A stretch of 64,000 bases of DNA. Origin: Bradyrhizobium sp. G127. GTDB taxonomy: Bacteria > Pseudomonadota > Alphaproteobacteria > Rhizobiales > Xanthobacteraceae. Every line of letters begins with the position of its first letter. Position 1 is the stretch's first letter. The translations under genes were made by a program, and so were the position numbers. Where the stretch lies: the NCBI RefSeq assembly GCF_021502575.1, contig NZ_JAKFGN010000002.1, positions 558,001-622,000 on the forward strand. The letters are read 5' to 3'. The notes under the pieces were generated by a model. It did no database searches. It was not told where the DNA came from and worked only from the letters and a program-made list of their open reading frames with translations. Positions 43,405 to 50,564 of this stretch are shown here, one piece after another.

Positions 43405-43638
43405 ATGGCAGATTACTCCCTAACCATTGCCATCTCCTATCTTGGCTTCAGTCCAAATTTTTCACCTGGGCACGCTGCGGTAGTTGTCAATACGCCGACC
43501 GGGCAGACATATGCGGGCTTAGGACCCCTCAACGATGGCACGCAAGTTCTTGCAGCAAGCGTAGCCCGGATGAAGCGCAGCGCAATCCGGGGCATGCTCA
43601 GTCGTATTGATCCCCGATTTCGCTTCGCTCCAAAGTGA
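43405..43638 (+). pseudogene. Truncated ORF ending in a REP-like repeat
   Basis: An excellent ribosome binding site (AAGGGGAAG) precedes ATG 43405. The first ~50 residues read as an ordinary protein start: ISYLGFSPNFSPGHAAVVVNT, then PTGQTYAGLGPLNDG. From about residue 54 (VARMKRSAIRG) the frame is the translation of a palindromic repeat (43565-43591) and runs on to 43638 through repeat-flanking sequence. The natural C-terminus is therefore probably lost. It is the third gene of the HlyC-like operon and could be the remains of the acylation substrate or an accessory protein; that is inference. Confidence 0.55.
43565..43591. repeat. Short palindrome (CCCGGAT...ATCCGGG family)
   Basis: CCCGGAT is separated from ATCCGGG by 13 bases (GAAGCGCAGCGCA), a common dispersed palindrome type in proteobacterial genomes. 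It lies inside the ORF that starts at 43405 and appears to have cut it short. Confidence 0.7.
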
Positions 43639-43648
43639 TTTCCCGCTT

Positions 43649-43693
43649 CGTCATTCCGGGCTCGCTTGCTGCGCTCGCGCCCCCGGAATGACG
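43649..43693. repeat. REP-like palindrome (CGTCATTCCGGG family), perfect arms
   Basis: Arms CGTCATTCCGGG and CCCGGAATGACG pair perfectly over 12 bp, with an internal CTCGCTTGCTGCGCTCGCG that itself folds. It is 10 bases downstream of the truncated ORF. Confidence 0.75.
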
Positions 43694-43729
43694 ATCCCCC
43701 TCTTGACATGCCCTGATCTAGGAATATAG

Positions 43730-44200
43730 TCCGTATCGTCCTGTTCGTGAGGGGCGCTTCTCGAGGGCGTTCGTCAAGCGGAGCAGGATGCGGCGCCTGC
43801 GCGTGTGTTTCGCAAACACCACGCCCGGGAGGCTGGGGTCACCGTCCGGGCCAACTACGTGGCTCTGCCGTCAGCGGCTGGACGAGGACAGGATGAAGGC
43901 GGGGAAATCCCGCTGGATCAGAGACGCGCCGCGCTCGTCCTGTCCCGGAAGTACGGTCCTCTCGCCCAAAATCGCCGCAATGGAGCGCCGTGAGGCGATG
44001 CGCTTCCGGAGAACCATTCGCCTCGCAAGCGGATGCCGGCAGCGAAACAAGACAAGGTGCGCCTCGCGGCGCTCCATGCCCCTCATTGTTGGGAGGGGAA
44101 ACTACAAGCGCAACTCGCGCGATGCGCGAGAACGATGGCGCGTGCGCGAATGGAAGTGGCTGTCTGAAAATTGAATCGGGAAGCTGACGTGATACACGCT
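43730..44200. other. Palindromic, GC-rich intergenic element of unknown nature
   Basis: About 470 bases without a convincing gene. It contains an 18-bp inverted repeat with one mismatch, ATGGAGCGCCGTGAGGCG (43980-43997) against CGCCTCGCGGCGCTCCAT (44060-44077), and a shorter pair around GGACAGGAT / GTCCTGTCC (43888-43945). Open frames cross it on both strands (for example 43788-44174 plus) but their composition is arginine- and tryptophan-rich, unlike real proteins. It looks like a mobile or structured repeat rather than a coding region. Confidence 0.45.
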
Positions 44201-44308
44201 GTCGCATCATCCTCAATCGTCGTCTCCGTGGCGATCGGATGAGAGATCGTGCGGAATTTCAACGCGCAAAACTCACACCGCGAGCCAGCAGGAAGACCGA
44301 CAGGAACC

Positions 44309-44752
44309 TCAGAAAAACTCTTCCGGGCATGGATCGACGATCTGCCAGAGATCCGTGCCGTTCTTGATCTTCTTCATCTCGGTGGTGAGGCCGCCGTTGC
44401 GGCTGATCCAGGCCTTCACGGGCTGAGGGTAATAGGACATCAGGTCCGACGTCCCCTCGTTGCTTGTCACCTTGATGCCGAAGGTGAAGGCCTTGTCGTA
44501 ATAGGCCTGATGAAAGCCGAGACTGGCGCGTGGCGTCACGCAGATCTTGTTCATCGGCACGATGCCGAACACCAGCGTGCAGGCCGAGTTGCAGATGCCG
44601 TCAATGATGACGCGCTCGCCCCGCGCCCGGATGCGCTGGTACTTCGCCTTGTATTCCTCGACATAGCCGCCGTGGTCGCGGGTGATGCGCAGGTCCGCAT
44701 GCGCCGGGCCGCTCAACGCGATCAAAATCGTAGCTGGAACCCAAAATCGCAT
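44309..44752 (-). CDS. Secreted ClpP-fold-like protein (COG3904 type)
   Basis: Encodes 147 residues with a signal peptide (WVPATILIALSGPAHA). The rest resembles the periplasmic ClpP/crotonase-like group: GERVIIDGICNSACTLVFG, with a serine in SAC at the position of the nucleophile, and PRASLGFHQAYY, whose histidine could be its partner. Aspartate is not clear. Three cysteines may form disulfides. Function unknown, possibly an envelope protease or a non-catalytic homologue. It is isolated within the repeat-rich region. Confidence 0.7.
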   Translation of the reverse strand: MRFWVPATILIALSGPAHADLRITRDHGGYVEEYKAKYQRIRARGERVIIDGICNSACTLVFGIVPMNKICVTPRASLGFHQAYYDKAFTFGIKVTSNEGTSDLMSYYPQPVKAWISRNGGLTTEMKKIKNGTDLWQIVDPCPEEFF

Positions 44753-45020
44753 GTCGGAAATGGCCTAGCATCGACGGGACGGAACGGAACGGATGACGCC
44801 CAACTTTGGCTTTGTTGTGTTGGAATTTCGTTAAGGGTGATGAGTGGCGCAAGGATGGCGCCGTTCGAATTTCGTTCGAACGCATTGTAAATTGAAACGA
44901 TGCGTCATGGCCGGTCTGAATTGCGTCGGCATAAGAGTAGCGAGCGAGCAACGCAGGTGATAACGTCAAATACCAAGCCGGATTACATTCGCCCCTTATC
45001 GTTTTGAGATTATTGCTGTT
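44753..45020. other. Divergent intergenic region
   Basis: About 270 bases between the ClpP-fold-like gene and the next plus-strand gene. It is noticeably AT-rich near 44820-45010 and probably holds both promoters. No repeat or RNA gene recognised. Confidence 0.35.
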
Positions 45021-45734
45021 ATGCCCTCGCCTGACACCTCGCAATTGCTGACGTTTCGCTGCCCAAAAGAACTCGAAGGTCTGTTGCCGCCGCCGATCCC
45101 CGCGGCGCAGGGCTTGCCGGATTGGCTGAAAACCATGCCGCAAGAGGTTTCGAGCGCTATTATGGGCGGGCAGAACGATACCGTGAAGCGTTGCCCGCCC
45201 TTCGTAGACGCGATGACGTCGGGTTTTCTGATCCCGCTCATCTGCGATATAAAGTTCGAGGACGGTGAGTTTACCTGGGATAACGATTTGCCGCCATGTG
45301 GTACGGTCGATTTCCCTCGCTCTCCGCTGGGGCTGCACGACAGTACCCAGCTTACCGGCTCGCCGTTGTTCGAACCCGACCGTTTCGTGATCAAGTTTCA
45401 CAACCTCTGGACCATCGAAGCACCGGCGGGCTATTCCCTGCTGATCACGCATCCCGTCAACAGGTTTGATTTGCCGTTTACGACGCTGACGGGATGGGTC
45501 GATTGCGACAACTATCGCGATGGCTGGATTCATTTTCCGGCGCGTTGGCGCGACACGAATTTCAGCGGCGTACTGCCGAAAGGAACGCCGGTCGCTCAAT
45601 GCTTTCCGATAAAGCGGGAAACATGGAGTTTGCGAACCGCGGTTTTCACGGAAGAGGACACGCAGCGCACGCACGATCTCATAGGCCTGATGTCCCGCGA
45701 GGCCGGCGTTTACCGGCGTCAATTTCGGGCCTGA
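45021..45734 (+). CDS. Conserved hypothetical protein
   Basis: Encodes 237 residues, soluble and without a signal. The text (LPDWLKTMPQE, KRCPPFVDAMTSGFLIPLICDI, WTIEAPAGYSLLITHPVNR, GWIHFPARWRDTNFSGVLPKGTPVAQCFPIKR) resembles a family found in proteobacteria and large phages that I associate with DUF6065, but I cannot confirm the number. No catalytic motif is evident. Base composition is close to the genome average. Its start codon has no strong ribosome binding site. Confidence 0.65.
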   Translation: MPSPDTSQLLTFRCPKELEGLLPPPIPAAQGLPDWLKTMPQEVSSAIMGGQNDTVKRCPPFVDAMTSGFLIPLICDIKFEDGEFTWDNDLPPCGTVDFPRSPLGLHDSTQLTGSPLFEPDRFVIKFHNLWTIEAPAGYSLLITHPVNRFDLPFTTLTGWVDCDNYRDGWIHFPARWRDTNFSGVLPKGTPVAQCFPIKRETWSLRTAVFTEEDTQRTHDLIGLMSREAGVYRRQFRA

Positions 45735-45740
45735 TAACAG

Positions 45741-46592
45741 TCAATCGTTTCGGACGCGTAAAAAATTCAGCGTCGAACTTGGCTGCAGGAAGATTCGCCC
45801 ATGCGATGTGGATACCATCGCCATGACTGCATGAGCAGCCAAGTGGCTCACCCCGTGGGTGGCCGTGCGCAAGAGCGCTTCCGCTTCCTCATGCTGCCGG
45901 AGTTCCAGCAAGCATTTCGCCAGACGGAGCCGCGTATCGTCCAGCGGCTTGATGGCCAGCGCGCGGCGATAGAGGTCCGCGGCCCGTCCGTAATCGCCAT
46001 CCCATATCACCGCCATCGCAAGAGCCAGCAAGGCATCATGATGCGTCGGCTCCGCGGCGTGAACTTTCGCAAACACCTCCCGCGCCCGGATACGCTCGTT
46101 GCGTTCCGCCAGAGCATGTCCCAAGGCAAGTTGCAGATCGGCCGATTGCGGCGCGAATGTCAGCCCGCTCTCGGTGACGGCCATCGCCTCGTCAAATTGT
46201 CCGGCCTTGCGCAACTGGAGCGCGAGTTCGACAAACGCCGGAATGTAGTGCGGTCGTCGGGCCACGGCGCGTCGCAAATGATCCAGCGCTTCGTCCCTGC
46301 GGCCGACAGCGGCGAGCATGCCCGCAAGCAAAGTTTCGATCGACGGCTCATCGGTCCTGCGCGCAAATTTGGCCAGGTGCACGATGGCCTCGTCGAGACG
46401 ATTTTGCGCCAGAAGGGCGCGGCCAAGGATTTCTGCGGCAAACGTATTGCCGCGGTCGGATTTCAGGACTTGCGACGCGAGTTGCTCTGCGTCCTCAAGT
46501 TGCTGCATCTGCAATGCCAGCAACGCCTTTGCGAGCGCTGGCGGGGGCGGCCTGTTTCGTTCCGGGAAAGAGCTTTTTGACATCGGTTTCAT
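45741..46592 (-). CDS. Tetratricopeptide repeat protein
   Basis: Encodes 283 residues from ATG 46592 (MKPMSKSS); an ATG at 46583 is equally possible. After a short basic N-terminus, about six TPR units fill residues 15-260: LLALQMQQLEDAEQLASQVL, ILGRALLAQNRLDEAIVHLAKF, LAAVGRRDEALDHLRRAVARRP, ALQLRKAGQFDEAMAVTESGL, LGHALAERNERIRAREVFAKV and DYGRAADLYRRALAIKP. A scaffold or chaperone-adaptor role is likely. Its start lies 10 bases downstream of a degenerate tRNA-Arg copy, so the gene may have been placed there by an integration event. Confidence 0.75.
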   Translation of the reverse strand: MKPMSKSSFPERNRPPPPALAKALLALQMQQLEDAEQLASQVLKSDRGNTFAAEILGRALLAQNRLDEAIVHLAKFARRTDEPSIETLLAGMLAAVGRRDEALDHLRRAVARRPHYIPAFVELALQLRKAGQFDEAMAVTESGLTFAPQSADLQLALGHALAERNERIRAREVFAKVHAAEPTHHDALLALAMAVIWDGDYGRAADLYRRALAIKPLDDTRLRLAKCLLELRQHEEAEALLRTATHGVSHLAAHAVMAMVSTSHGRIFLQPSSTLNFLRVRND

Positions 46593-46601
46593 AAGGATCG
46601 C

Positions 46602-46678
46602 TGGCGCGCTACGAGAAATTCGAATTCCCGCCCCTCGGAATCGCAATCCGATGCCTTATCCGGCCGAGCCCAGAGCGC
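46602..46678 (-). pseudogene. Degenerate tRNA-Arg copy (anticodon GCG)
   Basis: This 77-base stretch aligns without gaps to the functional tRNA-Arg at 52322-52398 with 65 identities. The anticodon stem TCGGA/TCCGA, the T loop TTCGAAT and the encoded CCA are kept. However, T8 is replaced by G, the D stem (GCTC against AGGC) is broken, the acceptor has a C-T mismatch, and the anticodon reads GCG, not used by bacterial Arg tRNAs. It is therefore probably not expressed as a tRNA. Confidence 0.7.
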
Positions 46679-47070
46679 GTGACGGCTTCAATAGGTTAGA
46701 CCGGATCACCGCGCAACCCACTTGCACAGTCTCGGTGGTCACCCGATGGTACGGGCTTAAGGACGTATCCAGGAAACCACCGAAGCCGCGTGTTACTGCT
46801 TGCGCAGCAGGCTTTTGCGCCATGCCACGCGTTTCGATGCCCGCTGCATTCGGACTTCGGTGAGTGGCGGTTGAGCATAATCTGTCCGGCCAAATGCCCC
46901 AGACGCACTTATTTTCTGGATTTGTTACTGACTTTTCAATCATCCTGCCGCCGCGTCACTCCGGGCTGCGTCCCGGCGCAGACCCGGAATGACGGTGAAA
47001 CAAGCGCAGCCAAGGCGAGCGCAGCGAAAGTCGAAACGACTCACGCCACGCGCCGGACCAGGCGGCCGAC
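46679..47070. other. Repeat-containing intergenic region
   Basis: About 390 bases between the tRNA-Arg relic and the dehydrogenase stop codon. A REP-like palindrome lies at 46954-46994. Open frames here (for example 46656-46943 minus) run into the tRNA relic and are not convincing genes. Confidence 0.4.
46954..46994. repeat. REP-like palindrome (CGTCATTCCGGG family)
   Basis: CGTCACTCCGGGCTGCG, then CCGGCGCAGACCCGGAATGACG, forms a hairpin of about 17 bp with one mismatch. Third family member in the 41.9-47.0 kb stretch. Confidence 0.65.
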
Positions 47071-49248
47071 TCACTTCTTCGGGCGTACAGCGTCCGCAGT
47101 GCCCTGAATGAAAGCGGTAATCTTCACAACGTCATCCTCGCTCAGCTTGCCGCTGAAGTCCGGCATCCCCTTCTCGACATGCGGTCCCTTGAACACGAAG
47201 TTCTTGAGATTGGCGATCGTCTCGGCGCTGACGTAGCCGAGATTTCTCACATTGCCGCCCTTGTCCACGCCCGGCACGCCATGACACGTGGCGCAACTGC
47301 TGACGTACAGCAGCGTCCCGGGCCCAACGTCCGCCGGATCGTATTTCACACCGGCAACCAGGTTTTCCATCTGGTACTTCGTGATCGGCGGCAGCGGCGC
47401 CTTTCCGCCAATCGCGAACGTATAGACCGTGCCGGGATTGTCGGCTTCGGTCGCGCGTTGCGTGATGCCGAACACACCACCCCACCCGACCGCGACCGAC
47501 ACATATTGCACGCCATCAAGCATGTAGGTCGACGCTGCCGCGACGACGCCGGTGCCCGTCGGCGATTCCCAGAGCTTCTCGCCGGTCGTTGCGTTGTAGG
47601 CGATGAAGCGGCCATCGGCCGTTCCCTGAAACACGAGATTGCCGGCAGTGGTCAATGTCCCGCCATTCCACGGCGCGACATATTCCTGTTTCCACGCCTC
47701 CTTCTGCTTCACCGGATCCCACGCGATCAGCCGGCCGAATGGCAGATTTTTCGGCGGCGTCGCGTTCAGCGCAAAGCCGGTGTTCCAGCCGGTGTTGCCG
47801 CCGAATTCGCCGGGCTTGTTGGCATTGTGCTTCCAGTCCTTCAACGGAGTGAGATTCAGCGGCACGCCCTGCGCCGGCAGATAGACCAGACCCGTCATCG
47901 GATTGAACGACATCGGGTGCCAGTTGTGCGCGCCAAACGGACCCGGAATACTGTCCATGCCCTTTTCGAGATCGCGCGCTTCCGCAACCTCGACCGGACG
48001 TCCGCTTGAATCATAGCCGGTCGCCCAATTCACATCGACGAAATTCTTGGCCGAGATGAACTTGCCGTTGGTGCGATCGATGACGAAGAAGAAGCCGTTC
48101 TTCGGCGCGTGAAGGATCACCTTCCTCGGCGCACCGTCGATCGCGATGTCGGCCAGGATCATCGGCTGGGTCGAGGTGTAGTCCCAGTGGTCGCCGGGGG
48201 TTTCCTGATAGTGCCAGACGTATTTTCCGGTGTCGGCGTTCAGCGCGACAATCGATGCCAGATAGAGATTGTCGCCGCCCGCGGGACTGCGCAGATGACG
48301 ATTCCACGGCGATCCATTGCCGGTGCCGATGTAAACGAGGTTCAGGTCGGGATCGAACGTGATGGTGTCCCATGCCGTCCCGCCGCCGCCGTTGATCCAG
48401 TACTTGCCCGCCGGATCCCAGGTCTTGGCGGCCTTCTCCATCGATTCATCTTCGAAAGGCTTTGACGGATCGCCGGGCACAGTGAACCAGCGCCACGCCT
48501 GATCGCCGGTTTCCGCGTCATACGCGGTGACGTAACCGCGCGCGCCGTATTCCGCGCCGCCATTACCGATCACCACCTTGCCGTTAACAACGCGCGGCGC
48601 GCCGGTGATCGTGTAGGAGTGCTCCTTGTCGATGAGCGTGTCTTTTTCCCAGACCTTCTTGCCGGTCACGGCGTCGAGCGCCACGAGCCGTCCATCATAG
48701 GAGCCGACAAAGACCTTGCCCTTGTAAAGCGCAACACCGCGATTGACGACGTCGCAGCACCCCTTGAAGCCGATCGAGCGAGAGACTTGCGGATCGAAGG
48801 TCCAGATCTTCTTGCCGGTGCGCACGTCGATCGCGTGCACCACGCTCCATGATGCGGTGACGTACATGATGCCGTCGACGACCAGCGGCGTCGCCTCGAC
48901 GCCACGCGACGATTCAAGATTGTAGGTCCACATCAGACCGAGATTCTTGACGTTCTCGGTGTTGATCTGATTCAGCTTGCTAAATCGCGTCTCTCCGTAA
49001 TCAAGACCGATGGTCGGCCAGTCGTTCGACGTCGCAGCGTTGGCCTTGATGGAATTCTGATCGACCGCGGACGTCACCGCCTTGATATGATCGGGCGACC
49101 CCTTCGGCGGCGATTGCGCGGAGACCTGCGAGACGATGGCAAGTGTCGCGACGACGGACGCGACCGTCAAAAAACCCAGCGGCGGGCGCTGGGTTTGGGC
49201 ATTCGTAGAAAATTGTCGGCGGGCATTTGTGCTGGCAAGACGTATCAT
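47071..49248 (-). CDS. PQQ-dependent quinohemoprotein alcohol dehydrogenase
   Basis: Encodes 725 residues with a signal peptide ending near VSAQ. The propeller shows the methanol/ethanol-dehydrogenase signatures: the vicinal disulfide GCCDVVNRG, tryptophan-docking repeats (DAVTGKKVWEKD), the active-site DHWDYTSTQP and FFFVIDRTNGKFISAKNF. The residue two after the catalytic aspartate is threonine (D-Y-T), not aspartate, so calcium rather than lanthanide is expected. The last 90 residues are a cytochrome c domain with CATCHG, making this a type II quinohemoprotein. Periplasmic. No PQQ biosynthesis or electron acceptor genes are adjacent. Confidence 0.93.
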   Translation of the reverse strand: MIRLASTNARRQFSTNAQTQRPPLGFLTVASVVATLAIVSQVSAQSPPKGSPDHIKAVTSAVDQNSIKANAATSNDWPTIGLDYGETRFSKLNQINTENVKNLGLMWTYNLESSRGVEATPLVVDGIMYVTASWSVVHAIDVRTGKKIWTFDPQVSRSIGFKGCCDVVNRGVALYKGKVFVGSYDGRLVALDAVTGKKVWEKDTLIDKEHSYTITGAPRVVNGKVVIGNGGAEYGARGYVTAYDAETGDQAWRWFTVPGDPSKPFEDESMEKAAKTWDPAGKYWINGGGGTAWDTITFDPDLNLVYIGTGNGSPWNRHLRSPAGGDNLYLASIVALNADTGKYVWHYQETPGDHWDYTSTQPMILADIAIDGAPRKVILHAPKNGFFFVIDRTNGKFISAKNFVDVNWATGYDSSGRPVEVAEARDLEKGMDSIPGPFGAHNWHPMSFNPMTGLVYLPAQGVPLNLTPLKDWKHNANKPGEFGGNTGWNTGFALNATPPKNLPFGRLIAWDPVKQKEAWKQEYVAPWNGGTLTTAGNLVFQGTADGRFIAYNATTGEKLWESPTGTGVVAAASTYMLDGVQYVSVAVGWGGVFGITQRATEADNPGTVYTFAIGGKAPLPPITKYQMENLVAGVKYDPADVGPGTLLYVSSCATCHGVPGVDKGGNVRNLGYVSAETIANLKNFVFKGPHVEKGMPDFSGKLSEDDVVKITAFIQGTADAVRPKK

Positions 49249-49514
49249 GCATTCCTCCCGATGGCCTCTAACGGGCCTGCGAGAATGTTAGACGCAATCC
49301 AAAAGCCGTCAACGAAACCGTGTTGCGCATTGCAACGAAGCGTCATCGAATCTCGCAGCGCACACCCGAACGGCGCCCCTCCGATCTCTATTTCCCTCCC
49401 CTCACACGTCATCAGGGCGCAGTCAGGCGGACAATATCCGGTTCCGTAACCATCGGCGCGCGGCTATGCTGGGACCGAACGATTGGGCGACGTTGGTTGA
49501 AAGGAAGGACAACC
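49249..49514. other. Divergent promoter region, alcohol dehydrogenase / binding protein
   Basis: About 270 bases with no gene. The right end has AAAGGAAGGACAACC directly before the binding-protein ATG, a strong ribosome binding site. No sigma-54 or other recognisable promoter element is clear to me. Confidence 0.35.
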
Positions 49515-50531
49515 ATGCGTTTCGTGCCGCGCGCCTTCACCGACACCGCAGATCAGATGAGGCGGCGCGATTTCATTGCACTTGTTGGCAGTGCGATGGC
49601 ATGGATGACCCCGGCCGGCGCGCAAACCATGCCGGTCATAGGATATCTTGGGTCCGAAACCCCCGAACGCTACAGCAGCCGCCTCAATGCCTTTCGCAGC
49701 GGCCTCGCAGAAGCCGGTTATGCCGAAGGGCGCAATGTCGCGATCGAGTTTCGATGGGCGGAAGGTCAGTACAGCCGGTTGCCGGCACTCGCAACGGATC
49801 TGGCCAGCCGCCAGATAAATGTCCTTGTCGCTGCGGGCGGTGCTGAGGTGGCGCTTGCGGCAAAATCGGCAACCGCGACGATTCCTATTGTTTTCGAGAT
49901 GGGTGGCGACCCGATTGCACTCGGCGTGGTCGACAGCCTCTCCCGGCCGGGAGGCAATCTCACCGGTGTGTCGAGCCTGAGTGTGGAGGTTTCGCGCAAG
50001 CGCCTGGAGTTCATGCGCGAGGTGCGCCCGGGCACCAACGTGTTCGCGGTCGCCATCAATCCCACCAGTCCCACCTCACACTCCCAACTGAAGAACCTCC
50101 GTGCCGCGGCCGACAGTCTGGGGGTGGAGCTGGTTGTCCTGAAAGCCAGCAACGAACAAGAGTTCGACAACATGTTCACAACGGTGCACGAGACGCATGC
50201 GGGTGGACTTGTTTTCAGCTCCGATCCCTATTTCGCCTACCGTAGCCAGCAACTTGCCGCGCTCGCGGTCCGTCACGCCGTGCCTGCGATGACACAGTCC
50301 CGCGACTTCCCACTCGCTGGCGGCCTGATGAGCTATGGCGGTGATTTCGCTCAGTCGCACCGTCACACCGGTATCTACGCCGGCCGTATCCTGAAGGGAG
50401 AGAAGCCTGCCGATCTGCCGGTGCAGCGGGTCACCAAAGTCGAGCTGTTCATTAATCTGAAGTCGGCCAATGCCCTCGGTATCTCCCTGCCGCCCTCGAT
50501 ACTGAGCAGCGCTGACGGAGTGATCGAATGA
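49515..50531 (+). CDS. ABC-type solute-binding protein (COG2984/TrpX-like)
   Basis: Encodes 338 residues from ATG 49515, which has a strong ribosome binding site. The N-terminal MRRRDFIALVGSAMAWMTPAGAQ is a secretion signal of Tat-like form (R-R-x-F). The mature part is the periplasmic-binding fold of COG2984: PVIGYLGSETPERY, GLAEAGYAEGRNV, VLVAAGGAEVALAAKSAT and GGDPIALGVVDSLSRPGGNLTG. No permease or ATPase gene is nearby. Instead it is followed 33 bases later by a membrane nucleotide cyclase gene, which suggests a sensory rather than transport role. Confidence 0.9.
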   Translation: MRFVPRAFTDTADQMRRRDFIALVGSAMAWMTPAGAQTMPVIGYLGSETPERYSSRLNAFRSGLAEAGYAEGRNVAIEFRWAEGQYSRLPALATDLASRQINVLVAAGGAEVALAAKSATATIPIVFEMGGDPIALGVVDSLSRPGGNLTGVSSLSVEVSRKRLEFMREVRPGTNVFAVAINPTSPTSHSQLKNLRAAADSLGVELVVLKASNEQEFDNMFTTVHETHAGGLVFSSDPYFAYRSQQLAALAVRHAVPAMTQSRDFPLAGGLMSYGGDFAQSHRHTGIYAGRILKGEKPADLPVQRVTKVELFINLKSANALGISLPPSILSSADGVIE

Positions 50532-50564
50532 TCCGGCCCGCTGGCCACCGCGCGGGCTGATGCC

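Noticed and set aside
43788-44174. 128-residue open frame on the plus strand in the palindromic element
   Set aside because: Rich in Arg and Trp with no family resemblance; it overlaps inverted repeats, no ribosome binding site is seen, and other frames across the same stretch are equally open.
46602-46678. A second functional tRNA-Arg
   Set aside because: Position 8, the D stem and the acceptor stem are altered and the anticodon GCG is not used by bacterial Arg tRNAs, so I call it a relic.
46656-46943. 95-residue open frame on the minus strand
   Set aside because: It runs into the degenerate tRNA-Arg copy and has no start context or recognisable domain.
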